Shown piece after piece: positions 18,112-26,792 of a stretch of DNA of 64,000 bases. Position 1 is the first letter of the stretch. The number at the start of each line of letters is the position of its first letter. A program made the position numbers and the translations under genes. The notes below the pieces were generated by a model, which had not been told where the DNA came from, searched no databases, and saw only the letters and a program-made list of their open reading frames with translations. The stretch is from Moritella sp. Urea-trap-13 (GTDB lineage: Bacteria > Pseudomonadota > Gammaproteobacteria > Enterobacterales > Moritellaceae), in the NCBI RefSeq assembly GCF_002836355.1, contig NZ_PJCA01000038.1, forward strand, positions 124,001 through 188,000, written 5' to 3'.

Positions 18112-18686
18112 TCCTTCTTATCAAAGTCATACTTTTTAATAACTTTTGCTGGATTTCCAACAGCGATAGTATACGGCGGTATACTTTTTGATACAACAGA
18201 ACCAGCGCCGATCACAGAACCGTCTCCTATAGACACTCCAGGTAATATCATCACACTCTCACCGATCCAAACATTACTTCCAATATCAACAGCACTTGAT
18301 TCTAGAGGTCTAGATATAGGGCAAGTATTAGGCGCACTAAGCTCACATGGTGTTTTAAAACGGCCATGTCCATGATCAGTTATAAAGACTTTACTCGCAA
18401 TCAAGGTATTACTTCCGATCGTTACTTTATCTGCAACGCCCAAATGACAATAATCATTAAGTTGAACGTTGTCGCCGATCACTAATTCAGATGTCTCACT
18501 TATGATATCAATTCTTAAACCAACACCAGAAGTTAAAGATTTCCCTAAATTTAAAATCCCATTATTTCTAATATAGAAAGGGCGTCGAATAACTCGAACT
18601 CCAGAATAGAAACATCGAGAAATGATGACATCTAGAATTAACTTAATTAATCCCCAAAACCCATAGGTCAAATACATTTTCTTCAT
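18096..18686 (-). CDS. Hexapeptide-repeat O-acyltransferase
   Basis: 196-residue left-handed beta-helix acyltransferase. Repeats run from about residue 50 (LNLGKSLTSGVGLRIDI) through VQLNDYCHLGVADKVTIG, then VFITDHGHGRF, which supplies the catalytic-type His, to SNVWIGESVMILPGVSIG and YTIAVGNPAKVIKKYDF, the usual C-terminal ending. Similar to WcaF/maltose acetyltransferase-type enzymes that O-acetylate glycan residues. It lies 6 bp downstream of the GT2 gene and its 3' end overlaps the PglC-like gene. The acceptor is unknown. Confidence 0.8.
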   Translation of the reverse strand: MKKMYLTYGFWGLIKLILDVIISRCFYSGVRVIRRPFYIRNNGILNLGKSLTSGVGLRIDIISETSELVIGDNVQLNDYCHLGVADKVTIGSNTLIASKVFITDHGHGRFKTPCELSAPNTCPISRPLESSAVDIGSNVWIGESVMILPGVSIGDGSVIGAGSVVSKSIPPYTIAVGNPAKVIKKYDFDKKEWIKC

Positions 18687-18692
18687 TAGTTA

Positions 18693-19574
18693 TCACTTTT
18701 TTGAATTGAAACAGAATAACCACCAAAAATAAGCTATCAATGATTCTATTTTACCTCGCCTAAATGAAAAAACATTTACAATTTTAGATAACTTATAGAT
18801 TTTAGAACCGTTAATATTTATATTTTTCTCAGTATTTAAAGAGTCCATGAAACTGACGTTATTATACAACCACCCTCCAAAAATCATTTTTAAAGATTCC
18901 ATAACACTTCTCGTCGCACCATAAACATTATTATCATGTTGACGATACAAAATGTAAGAATTACTATCAGCATACCAATTTAAAGAAGATGTACGACAAA
19001 TATAGTAAATAGCCCAATCATGAGACACGTCTGCGGATAAGTTTAATATGTCACAATTATTCAAAGCTAATTTACATGCTTCAAATAGCTTTACATCTAA
19101 GACATATGTACAACCGGCACTAGCCCCTTGAAAGTAGTGGTCAAAATCGCACTTACTATCATTTTTTATGAGTTTCCCATATTTTTCTTTACCGTCATAC
19201 AAATCTAAATTACTTGAGTAACCATTTGCCTTACTTTCCTTTAATTTATTAATCGCCGATATTACTTTTTTATCACACCAAATATCATCTTGATCTGAAA
19301 TAGATATCCAATCAAAATCATTTAAAGGTAAATCCCTAATTGCTCTTAAAAAATTTTTCCCCGCCGAACCAGAAGCTTCGCACTGATTAACAATTATTTT
19401 TTTTGAGTTCGCAATAGATGGTTCTAATAACATCGTTTGATCTGAGCTACCATCATCAAAAATATGTATTGTAATATCAACATCTTTTTGATTTAAGATT
19501 GAATCTATCTGCTCTTTAATAAAATATATTGGATTGTATGTTGCCATAATGACGGCTACTTTAGGTTTTTTCAT
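18693..19574 (-). CDS. GT2-family glycosyltransferase
   Basis: 293-residue GT-A enzyme. VAVIMATYNPIYFIKEQIDSIL at the start, IHIFDDGSSDQT, then WISISDQDDIWCDKKV supply the nucleotide-sugar and metal (DxD-type: SDQDD) sites, as in rhamnosyltransferase-like GT2 proteins. The 3' half has a weakly hydrophobic end. It overlaps the EpsG-like gene by 4 bp. It is the only ordinary glycosyltransferase between rmlB and the dehydratase, so with the PglC-like enzyme the operon encodes two sugar-transfer activities. dTDP-rhamnose is a reasonable donor because rmlB and rmlA are in the same operon. Confidence 0.82.
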   Translation of the reverse strand: MKKPKVAVIMATYNPIYFIKEQIDSILNQKDVDITIHIFDDGSSDQTMLLEPSIANSKKIIVNQCEASGSAGKNFLRAIRDLPLNDFDWISISDQDDIWCDKKVISAINKLKESKANGYSSNLDLYDGKEKYGKLIKNDSKCDFDHYFQGASAGCTYVLDVKLFEACKLALNNCDILNLSADVSHDWAIYYICRTSSLNWYADSNSYILYRQHDNNVYGATRSVMESLKMIFGGWLYNNVSFMDSLNTEKNININGSKIYKLSKIVNVFSFRRGKIESLIAYFWWLFCFNSKK

Positions 19575-20533
19575 ATAAGTACTCTAAACTGTATAAAAAA
19601 TATTAATAAAAGGAAGGGAAGAACAATTATAGGATTACGCTTAAACAATTCATCTTGATGGAGTAAAACGCCTCGACCTGCTATAAGATACGCTAAAATA
19701 AAAATAGAGTACCTTATTCCTGCGGTACTTGATAATACGAACACGACATTTAAGCTTAACGTTAATGCCAACGCAATTAACTTACTAGAATTAAAAACTT
19801 TAGTATCGACAATAAATAACAAACATAAAAAATTAATAATTAATACATATGCCATTTTCATAAAACTATATTCATAACCTCGTAAATAGACAGCTCTTTC
19901 ACCTAAAAAATCTAAATTTATATTCTGAATTATAAATTCTTTTAATGGTGAGCCAACTAATAAAACTAACAACGAAATTAAAAATAAATAGCGATAAGAT
20001 TTAACACTACTATTAAATATAAAAACAAACAACTTAGAGAATATCAAAGCACCGGTAATAATAAAGACACTATCATGAAACAAGCTACCTAATATAAAAA
20101 AAATAAATACATGAGTATAACGCACTTCAGATTTGAATATTTTAAGTGACATGATAAAAAATAAAAAATATAATGGTGCAGCTCTTAATGTAGTAGTCAA
20201 GAAAATAGGTAAATACAGAGATAAAAAAACAACCATTGGATAAAGGTAGTTAACATTATTCCGAACATAATACATTGACAATATGAAAATAAACATCTGA
20301 ACAAAAAAAGCTAATATATCTACATTATTTATATTTTCTATCATTATAGGCTGAATTAATATAGCTTGCGTTAAAAACTCAGTTAAATAAGTACCCTTAC
20401 TCCATTGCACACTACCGTTAGCTATTGAAAGGTAATTATTATAGTCAGGAAACTTATCCCCTCCAATTAAATAATAAACAGTTAGAGTTATAATGAACAA
20501 TAAAAAAAAATAAAATAATGTTAAATGTTTCAT
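19571..20533 (-). CDS. EpsG-like polysaccharide polymerase (candidate Wzy)
   Basis: 320-residue polytopic inner-membrane protein with about nine hydrophobic segments. The region YYLIGGDKFPDYNNYLSIA, a periplasmic loop after the first helix, and the pattern TTTLRAAPLYFLFFIMSLK resemble EpsG-family proteins, which act as Wzy-type polymerases of undecaprenyl-linked repeats. AT-rich and poorly conserved, as is usual for wzy genes. It overlaps both neighbours by 4 bp (translational coupling). It is the only polymerase candidate in this operon, so I assign it that role at the level of inference. Confidence 0.65.
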   Translation of the reverse strand: MKHLTLFYFFLLFIITLTVYYLIGGDKFPDYNNYLSIANGSVQWSKGTYLTEFLTQAILIQPIMIENINNVDILAFFVQMFIFILSMYYVRNNVNYLYPMVVFLSLYLPIFLTTTLRAAPLYFLFFIMSLKIFKSEVRYTHVFIFFILGSLFHDSVFIITGALIFSKLFVFIFNSSVKSYRYLFLISLLVLLVGSPLKEFIIQNINLDFLGERAVYLRGYEYSFMKMAYVLIINFLCLLFIVDTKVFNSSKLIALALTLSLNVVFVLSSTAGIRYSIFILAYLIAGRGVLLHQDELFKRNPIIVLPFLLLIFFIQFRVLI

Positions 20534-21225
20534 AGCATCATCATTAAAAATATGGTTGTTACAATAAATAATTGGGCGTACATTCGAGCTTTAAGTAAAG
20601 ACTGTATTGATGAGCAAACATTATCACCTGAAAATACGGTTTGATCTAATTCTTGAAATATTTTCGGCTCAATTCTAGAAAAAATTACTGCTGTAGCGAC
20701 AAAATTCAATGCTTGTCCAGTATAAGTCGCCATCATCCGAAACTCCGGATACCTTATAGCAATGAAAAATGGCAATATAAATGCCAAGCCTATCAACCAA
20801 GTACTAAAGACAGTATAAAAAAATACCCGATCAAAACTAGCGTCATTTATTGTAACATTTATTTTCATATTTTTTAATTCAGGATAACTAAACGCTGCGA
20901 CAGGCCTTAATAAAAAGACAATTTTATCCCTGAAGGATTGATAAGTAAAAAATAAAATGCTCAAAATAAAAGAAAAAACAAAGGCCCCCATAACTAATGG
21001 TAATATTCCATCTCCTAAATTTAAAAATTCAAACATAAAAGATAAAAGCATTAAAACAAAGACATATATAATCCTTGCCAGATACTGCATCCAATTAGCT
21101 AAACCTAAAAATTGCCGAGCGTATATTTCAGAATGTACACCTTTCAGTGTGTACGCATGCATTTCGATAACCTGAGATATCGAAATCAAAAAAAACACTA
21201 ATATAGATAAAACTATATCAATCAT
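20530..21225 (-). CDS. Polytopic membrane protein, Amj-like (possible lipid-linked sugar flippase)
   Basis: 231 residues with six or so transmembrane segments. The N-terminus has an Ile/Leu-rich helix followed by IEMHAYTLKGVHSE and LARIIYVFVLMLL, which resembles the opening of the Amj/DUF2837 family (alternative lipid II flippase of Bacillus): helix, 'AYxxxxAGV'-like turn, then a helix with a conserved Arg. The likeness is partial. No Wzx/MurJ gene is present in this operon although every Wzy-type system needs a flippase, which supports the idea. It overlaps the EpsG-like gene by 4 bp. Otherwise unknown function. Confidence 0.45.
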   Translation of the reverse strand: MIDIVLSILVFFLISISQVIEMHAYTLKGVHSEIYARQFLGLANWMQYLARIIYVFVLMLLSFMFEFLNLGDGILPLVMGAFVFSFILSILFFTYQSFRDKIVFLLRPVAAFSYPELKNMKINVTINDASFDRVFFYTVFSTWLIGLAFILPFFIAIRYPEFRMMATYTGQALNFVATAVIFSRIEPKIFQELDQTVFSGDNVCSSIQSLLKARMYAQLFIVTTIFLMMML

Positions 21226-21259
21226 ATACGATCCACCAATTTAAAATATAACCTTTTCA

Positions 21260-22132
21260 TTATTTCGATTCCATCATTAATCGAGTAAGATATTGACCAT
21301 AATCATTTTTCATCATAGGTTTTGCTACCGCAAGTACCTGCTCTTTACTTAACCAGCCATTTCGCCATGCTATTTCTTCTAAGCAGGCCACTTTTAGACC
21401 TTGCACATGTTCGATAGTTTGAACAAACGAAGATGCTTCGTGCAAACTCTCATGAGTACCAGTGTCTAGCCAAGCAAACCCACGGCCTAGCAGCTCAACA
21501 TTTAAAGAGCCGTTTTCAAGGTACATTTGATTAATACTCGTAATTTCTAACTCACCACGCTCAGATGGTTTCACTTTTTTAGCAAACTCAACGACTCGAT
21601 TATCGTAAAAATATAAGCCTGTGACCGCATAATTTGATTTAGGTTTCTTCGGCTTTTCTTCAATGGAAAGCGCGCGCATATTATCATCAAAATCAACAAC
21701 CCCGAAACGCTCAGGATCTTTGACTTGATAGCCAAACACAGTTGCCCCAGCTTCACGAGAAGCAGCCTTTTTCAGTATGTCTGAAAATGATTGTCCATAA
21801 AAAATATTATCACCGAGTACTAAACAGACATTATCATTGCCAATAAATTGTTCACCAATTAGAAATGCTTGCGCTAAGCCATCAGGACTTTCTTGAATCG
21901 CATACTCAAGATTAATACCAAAATCACTACCATCACCGAGTAAACGTTTAAAACCGGCATGATCCTCAGGCGTTGTAATGATTAACACATCTCGAATACC
22001 CGCTAACATTAATACTGATAATGGATAAAAAATCATTGGCTTATCATAAATAGGAAGTAACTGTTTTGATACTCCGCGTGTTAACGGGTAAAGACGTGTA
22101 CCAGAACCACCGGCAAGAATAATTCCTTTCAT
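21260..22132 (-). CDS. rmlA: Glucose-1-phosphate thymidylyltransferase
   Basis: Makes dTDP-glucose from glucose-1-phosphate and dTTP, the first step to dTDP-L-rhamnose. The ~290-residue protein begins [20 protein letters not shown] with the nucleotide-binding signature, followed by [31 protein letters not shown] (active-site Asp) and [18 protein letters not shown] 22132 is chosen because it lies 1 bp after the rmlB stop; the upstream ATG at 22147 would sit inside rmlB. Full length and intact, in contrast to the decayed rmlA fragment at 26.6 kb. Confidence 0.95.
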   Translation of the reverse strand: MKGIILAGGSGTRLYPLTRGVSKQLLPIYDKPMIFYPLSVLMLAGIRDVLIITTPEDHAGFKRLLGDGSDFGINLEYAIQESPDGLAQAFLIGEQFIGNDNVCLVLGDNIFYGQSFSDILKKAASREAGATVFGYQVKDPERFGVVDFDDNMRALSIEEKPKKPKSNYAVTGLYFYDNRVVEFAKKVKPSERGELEITSINQMYLENGSLNVELLGRGFAWLDTGTHESLHEASSFVQTIEHVQGLKVACLEEIAWRNGWLSKEQVLAVAKPMMKNDYGQYLTRLMMESK

Positions 22133-22133
22133 G

Positions 22134-23213
22134 TTATTTATCCCCATGACTTTCTGATGCGCCTAAGCGCTCAAGATTATACGAACCATCTAATACGCGA
22201 GACCACCATGTTTTATTATTTAAATACCATTCAACAGTACTTTTAATTCCTGATTCGAAAGTTTCCTCTGGGGTCCAACCTAGCTCTAGCTCAATCTTTG
22301 AAGCATCGATTGCGTAACGCACATCATGTCCAGGTCGATCTCTCACGTAGGTAATCAAATCTTGATAATTAGCAACACCGTCAGGCTTGTTTGGGACTAA
22401 CTCTTCAAGTAATGAGCAAATAGTTTTTACAACATCAATATTTGATTTTTCGTTATGACCACCGATATTGTAGGTTTCACCGACAATACCTTCAGTGACC
22501 ACTTTATATAAAGCACGCGCATGATCTTCAACAAATAACCAATCACGGATCTGCATACCGTTACCATAAACAGGCAAAGGCTTACCCGCTACGGCATTTA
22601 AAATAACTAATGGGATCAATTTTTCAGGGAAATGATAAGGGCCATAGTTATTAGAGCAATTAGTTACTAATGTTGGTAGCCCATATGTTCTCTGCCATGC
22701 ACGAACTAGATGGTCACTTGCAGCTTTTGACGCTGAATAAGGGCTACTTGGTTCATACGAAGTTGTTTCTGTAAATAAGTCATCAGTTCCTTCTAAATCG
22801 CCATATACTTCATCTGTAGAAATATGGTGAAAACGAAATGCATTTTTAGCAGTTTCTTCTAATTTATTCCAGTACGATCGAGTTGCTTCAAGTAACGTAT
22901 AGGTACCAACAATATTGGTTTCAATAAATGCCGCAGGACCATCAATTGAACGGTCTACATGAGACTCCGCCGCCAAATGCATTACTGCATCAGGCTGATA
23001 TTTAAAAAAAACTCTATCGAGCTCTTCACGATTGCAAATATCTATTTTTTCAAACGAATAGCGAACACTATTTTCAATATCAATAAGTGAATCTATATTT
23101 CCAGCATAAGTTAACTTATCTACATTGATGACTGTATCATTCGTATTATTAATTACATGACGAACAACAGCAGAGCCGATAAAACCAGCGCCACCAGTAA
23201 CTAGGATTTTCAT
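22134..23213 (-). CDS. rmlB: dTDP-glucose 4,6-dehydratase
   Basis: Second enzyme of dTDP-rhamnose synthesis. Extended [22 protein letters not shown] (NAD loop), [15 protein letters not shown], the catalytic [11 protein letters not shown] region, then [15 protein letters not shown] with the Tyr-xxx-Lys pair, and [15 protein letters not shown]. About 359 residues from ATG 23213, preceded by AGAGGG at good spacing; an upstream in-frame start at 23243 is not needed. First gene of the operon, about 320 bp downstream of an ops/JUMPstart element on the same strand. Confidence 0.95.
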   Translation of the reverse strand: MKILVTGGAGFIGSAVVRHVINNTNDTVINVDKLTYAGNIDSLIDIENSVRYSFEKIDICNREELDRVFFKYQPDAVMHLAAESHVDRSIDGPAAFIETNIVGTYTLLEATRSYWNKLEETAKNAFRFHHISTDEVYGDLEGTDDLFTETTSYEPSSPYSASKAASDHLVRAWQRTYGLPTLVTNCSNNYGPYHFPEKLIPLVILNAVAGKPLPVYGNGMQIRDWLFVEDHARALYKVVTEGIVGETYNIGGHNEKSNIDVVKTICSLLEELVPNKPDGVANYQDLITYVRDRPGHDVRYAIDASKIELELGWTPEETFESGIKSTVEWYLNNKTWWSRVLDGSYNLERLGASESHGDK

Positions 23214-23530
23214 ATTTCCCTCTTGTATAATTCTTAAATTCACTCACGAGTGTGAGACTGTTAATAAAAATGAATTAAATGTCCGCTATGAAAATCAATA
23301 ATATGTAGTGTTAAAATACCTACCCATTACAAATTCCGATTGCTAAATCAGTGCAGTTAATAACATGTACAATTTTTAGTCATATTAGGATTACCATTTA
23401 ATGTAAATTTCATGACTATAAAGCACATTTATTTAATTCAGAGTAGTGTGTTTTAATTTAATAACGTAGATAGCATCTAGTATGCAAGGATAGGAAAAGC
23501 ATATGCTCACAGCTGCGCCCAATAAAAACA

Positions 23531-23570
23531 AACGCTACCGCCTAGGGTTGCAGTTCCCCAAGACTGATAA
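23531..23570 (-). promoter_or_regulatory. ops/JUMPstart element (RfaH recruitment site), copy 1
   Basis: On the - strand this reads GGCGGTAGCGTT at 23542-23531, matching the E. coli ops core GGCGGTAGCGT, preceded by a CAACCCTAG-containing stretch as in JUMPstart leaders. It lies about 320 bases upstream of rmlB in the right orientation. The 40-bp block is almost identical to a second copy at 48.05 kb. By family knowledge such sites pause RNA polymerase in the leader and load RfaH, which allows long AT-rich polysaccharide operons to be transcribed. Confidence 0.85.
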
Positions 23571-23871
23571 GGCACCAAGATTATAGTCGATACCCGTTGG
23601 GCATTAAGTAAATCGGCATATTAAAGCCCAGTATTTTGCCACAAGTCGTTTTCTTTATCAACTGGAGAGCCCCTAGTTGCTTAAAGACAACCCCAGTGAT
23701 TCAGGACCATCACTAACATTCAAGCCTCTAATCTCGCTCTTAAACCATAGCAGCACTGTCATAAAATATTATTAAGTAGGCATTAACTTCAAATTGATTT
23801 ATCTAACTCATTATTCTAAACTAGCCTAAATATCTACTCCAAGTAGTAAACTCCTTTAAGTCGAGATACAA
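23571..23871. other. Divergent intergenic region, promoters for rmlB operon and wzz
   Basis: No gene was recognised in this 300-base stretch. It must hold the promoter of the leftward rmlB operon, upstream of the ops element, and the promoter of the rightward wzz gene. The part 23571-23760 has higher GC than the flanks and no long reading frame. The last 80 bases are AT-rich. Confidence 0.4.
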
Positions 23872-24951
23872 ATGAATAATCAACCGTCTAATTCTTCTGA
23901 TAATCGGATAGATCTTTTCGATTTTTTTTCATCCCTATGGAAAGAAAAAATCACTATCACTTTAATTACATTTTTATTCATGACGATATCTGTTATTTAT
24001 GTGTTAAGTACAACAGAAAAATGGTCTGTCAGTGCTACCATTGATACACCAACGACGCAACAAACAAAACAGTATAATTTGAATCGCGAGTTGTTCAACA
24101 GAGGCATTAAAAGCTTAAATAAAGGTCAAGAATACGAAGGACTCCCATCGATAAAAAGCTTACATAACTTATATGTTAGTGAAGCACTAAAAACAGAAAA
24201 TCAAATTACATTTTTTAAATCTCAACAACTATTTAAAACAATGGTTACCAAAGATAATTTAAATTTAATAGCGCAAAATAATTACGCACATAAATGGGCT
24301 GCTAAAAATATATCGATCACAGCGAAGCACGCTCTAAATTCAAATAATATAATAGGTACTAACATTCGTATTAGTGCTACTAACCCGAATGATGCATTAG
24401 AGTTTAATAAGGCTTATCTTAATTTCATTAACGATATTATGATAGAACGCCTACGAGATTTAATATCGGATGAATTATCCTTAAGTCTGAAACAAATAGT
24501 AGATTTTAATGAAAAAACGAAAATCCATGAAAAATTCATACTCGAAAAACAAATAAACGACATAGAGAAAAATATTAAAATAGCTAAAATCGCTAAAATA
24601 AAAAACTTCGTTACTCAAAATATTTCGCTCGAATCAGCACCTGAATATACTAAGGGTTATGAAATACTATCAGCAGAAAAATCTATCCTAACTGAAATGT
24701 TAAACAATTATGAACAAAATAAAGTCATAAACAGCAGTGCTTTGTTAATAGCGAAATGGCATGATTATGATAAAAAAATGCAATTTGATAAGTTTGACTT
24801 TTATCAACTTACAGATAAACCTCACTTGCCAAAAACAAAAGACCATCCCAAACGCTCTATTACGCTAATATTAGGTACATTACTTGGTTTAATATTTGGT
24901 GTAGCTTATGTATTAGTAATTAATGCTTTGCGTAGTACTAGAAGAGTTTAA
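23872..24951 (+). CDS. wzz: Wzz-family polysaccharide chain-length regulator
   Basis: 359-residue polysaccharide co-polymerase. The Wzz domain starts at IDLFDFFSSLWKEKITITL. The first transmembrane helix is at about 29-48, a long helical periplasmic part follows (about 55-320) with a charged coiled-coil-like region at 200-260, and a Pro-rich approach (KTKDHPKRS) leads into the second helix (about 325-350). No cytoplasmic kinase domain, so it is Wzz rather than Wzc. It is the only + strand gene within the polysaccharide region, transcribed away from rmlB, and may set modal length for the product of the ops-1 operon. Length and topology fit O-antigen Wzz. Confidence 0.85.
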   Translation: MNNQPSNSSDNRIDLFDFFSSLWKEKITITLITFLFMTISVIYVLSTTEKWSVSATIDTPTTQQTKQYNLNRELFNRGIKSLNKGQEYEGLPSIKSLHNLYVSEALKTENQITFFKSQQLFKTMVTKDNLNLIAQNNYAHKWAAKNISITAKHALNSNNIIGTNIRISATNPNDALEFNKAYLNFINDIMIERLRDLISDELSLSLKQIVDFNEKTKIHEKFILEKQINDIEKNIKIAKIAKIKNFVTQNISLESAPEYTKGYEILSAEKSILTEMLNNYEQNKVINSSALLIAKWHDYDKKMQFDKFDFYQLTDKPHLPKTKDHPKRSITLILGTLLGLIFGVAYVLVINALRSTRRV

Positions 24952-24982
24952 TACTGAAGAATTTATACTGAAGACTTGAACG

Positions 24983-25051
24983 ATCTTGCAGTTAGAACAT
25001 ACTTCTCAGTTTTGCTTAATAGACTGAGAATTTCTATCTGAACTGCAAGAT
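24983..25051. terminator. Two-stage hairpin between convergent wzz and rmlC
   Basis: Outer arms 24983-24993 and 25041-25051 (ATCTTGCAGTT/AACTGCAAGAT) pair over 11 bp. Inner arms 25003-25010 and 25023-25030 (TTCTCAGT/ACTGAGAA) pair over 8 bp. It sits exactly between the stops of two convergent genes, so a bidirectional terminator is likely, although no long U-run follows. Confidence 0.55.
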
Positions 25052-25062
25052 AAATACTTAGA

Positions 25063-25602
25063 TTACAACCCTATAGAATGTTTAAATAGTACTGCGTTAG
25101 CATCCTTTTCTGATAATATAACATTACCTTCTACTGGCCACTCTATCGCGAGATCAGGATCATTCCATAATATAGAATGCTCAGCTGTAGGATTATAATA
25201 ATCTGTACATTTATATACAAATTCAGCTTCATCACTGGTTACATAAAAACCATGTGCAAAGCCTTCTGGTACCCATAGTTGCCGTTTATTCTTTTCTGAA
25301 AGATAAACTCCAACCCACTGTCCGTAAGTTACAGAATCTTTACGTACATCCACCGCAACATCAAACACTTCACCTTTCGTCACTCGTACTAATTTACCTT
25401 GGGTATTTTCAGTCTGAAAATGTAATCCCCGTAAAATGCCTTTCGATGACTTGGAGTGATTATCCTGCACAAAAGTACGCGGAGCGACTCTTTCTTCGAA
25501 TTCCTTTTGTTGCCATGTTTCCATAAAAAAACCACGTTCATCCCCAAATACATTTGGTTCAATAATTTTAACGTCAGGAATATTTGTTTCTATTACGTTC
25601 AT
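25063..25602 (-). CDS. rmlC: dTDP-4-dehydrorhamnose 3,5-epimerase
   Basis: Third enzyme of dTDP-rhamnose synthesis, a cupin. 179 residues, standard length, with DERGFFMETWQQKEFEE, FVQDNHSKSSKGILRGLHFQ (catalytic His in the LRGLHFQ segment), GEVFDVAVDVRKDS and WVPEGFAHGFYVTSD. It lies 27 bp downstream of rmlD on the same strand. It is separated from rmlB and rmlA by the oppositely oriented wzz, so the rhamnose pathway is divided between two transcription units. Confidence 0.95.
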   Translation of the reverse strand: MNVIETNIPDVKIIEPNVFGDERGFFMETWQQKEFEERVAPRTFVQDNHSKSSKGILRGLHFQTENTQGKLVRVTKGEVFDVAVDVRKDSVTYGQWVGVYLSEKNKRQLWVPEGFAHGFYVTSDEAEFVYKCTDYYNPTAEHSILWNDPDLAIEWPVEGNVILSEKDANAVLFKHSIGL

Positions 25603-25629
25603 TTAAATAACCCTTTAAAATAGATATCG

Positions 25630-26517
25630 TTACGCGTAATACTTAATTTGACTTAACGCAGCTTGCCAGTCACTAGGCGAAATACCAAAAGATTCCATCA
25701 TTTTATTTGACGCTAATTTTGAATTGGCAGGGCGCTTGGCGAGTGTTGGGTAATCACTTGTAGGGATGCTATTTAATACTGGTGTTGTATATAATATCTG
25801 TTGTGACTTCGCTTCACTAAAAATTGACTCAGCAAACTCAAACCAACTGACATGTGGAAAACCAGAGAAATGATATACACCGTATTCAACTGCATGACCT
25901 TTCTCAATTTGAATTGCGATTTCAATTAACGCAGCAGCGATATCACCAGCATAAGTTGGCCCACCAAATTGGTCTCCAACAATACTCAAGGATTGGTTAT
26001 TTTTTTCCAAACGGAACATTGTTTTTACAAAGTTATTACCATGTTTACCAAAAACCCAAGCTGTTCGTAAAATAATATGCTTATCACATGCCGATATTAC
26101 GGCTTGTTCACCAGCAAGCTTACTTTGTCCATAAATACCTTGTGGTGAAGTGCTATCTTCCGGATGGTACTCACCATTTTTATCACCTGAAAATACATAA
26201 TCAGTTGAAATATGTAGTAAAGCAGCATTAATTTTTTGGGCTGCCTCTGCAAGATATTTAGGCCCATCTCGGTTTATTTTAAAAGATAATTCAATTTCGT
26301 TTTCTGCATTGTCCACAGAAGTATGTGCCGCAGCGTTAATAATAATATTCGGATTGAATTTTAACACTGTTTTTTGCACTGCAATTTCATCAGTAATATC
26401 TAAATCATGTCGAGTTAGAGCGAGTACGATTGCACTTTCATTTTTATTTAACTGCTCTGTTAAATAGTGTCCCACTTGACCGTTACAACCTGTAATCAAT
26501 ACTCGCATACGAATCAT
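25630..26517 (-). CDS. rmlD: dTDP-4-dehydrorhamnose reductase
   Basis: Last enzyme of dTDP-L-rhamnose synthesis: reduces the 4-keto group with NAD(P)H. MRVLITGCNGQVGHYLTEQL gives the dinucleotide loop, AAAHTSVDNAE and HISTDYVFSGDKNGEY follow with the catalytic Thr/Asp region, then YGQSKLAGEQAV with the Tyr-xxx-Lys pair, and RTAWVFGKHGNNFVKTM. 295 residues, full length. The start is ATG 26517 (AAAAGG just upstream) or ATG 26508. The upstream 150 bases carry a degenerate piece of rmlA, suggesting a former complete rml operon here. Confidence 0.93.
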   Translation of the reverse strand: MIRMRVLITGCNGQVGHYLTEQLNKNESAIVLALTRHDLDITDEIAVQKTVLKFNPNIIINAAAHTSVDNAENEIELSFKINRDGPKYLAEAAQKINAALLHISTDYVFSGDKNGEYHPEDSTSPQGIYGQSKLAGEQAVISACDKHIILRTAWVFGKHGNNFVKTMFRLEKNNQSLSIVGDQFGGPTYAGDIAAALIEIAIQIEKGHAVEYGVYHFSGFPHVSWFEFAESIFSEAKSQQILYTTPVLNSIPTSDYPTLAKRPANSKLASNKMMESFGISPSDWQAALSQIKYYA

Positions 26518-26554
26518 TTACCTTTTATTAGAACTACTTATTAGACGTTAAATT

Positions 26555-26660
26555 TAGGTTATATTGACTTCTCTTCAATATAAATTCCATTCTATCATCA
26601 AACTCAACAACACCAAAGCGTACAGAACCTTTAGCTGATGTCCAAACTCATGGGTAAAGC
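26555..26660 (-). pseudogene. Degenerate rmlA fragment
   Basis: On the - strand, 26652-26634 reads EFGHQLK in one frame and 26622 onward reads RFGVVEFDDRMEF in another. Together they match the internal RmlA stretch VFGYQVK...[11 protein letters not shown] of the intact gene at 21.3-22.1 kb, with a 1-base deletion between the two parts and decay after it (the following KRSQYN may correspond to KPKSNY). Only some 30 codons remain. It lies immediately upstream of rmlD, where rmlA commonly sits in rmlBADC-type operons. Confidence 0.7.
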
Positions 26661-26792
26661 TAGACACAGCACCGCTAAGTCCGGAATAATCCTATTTTCA
26701 TGAATAATAGAAAATAAAAAATAGAACCATCCGTTTAAAGTTTAGATCCAAGGAAAGTAATAGGTCAACGCGCTTATTTAAGTGCGGGTTTT

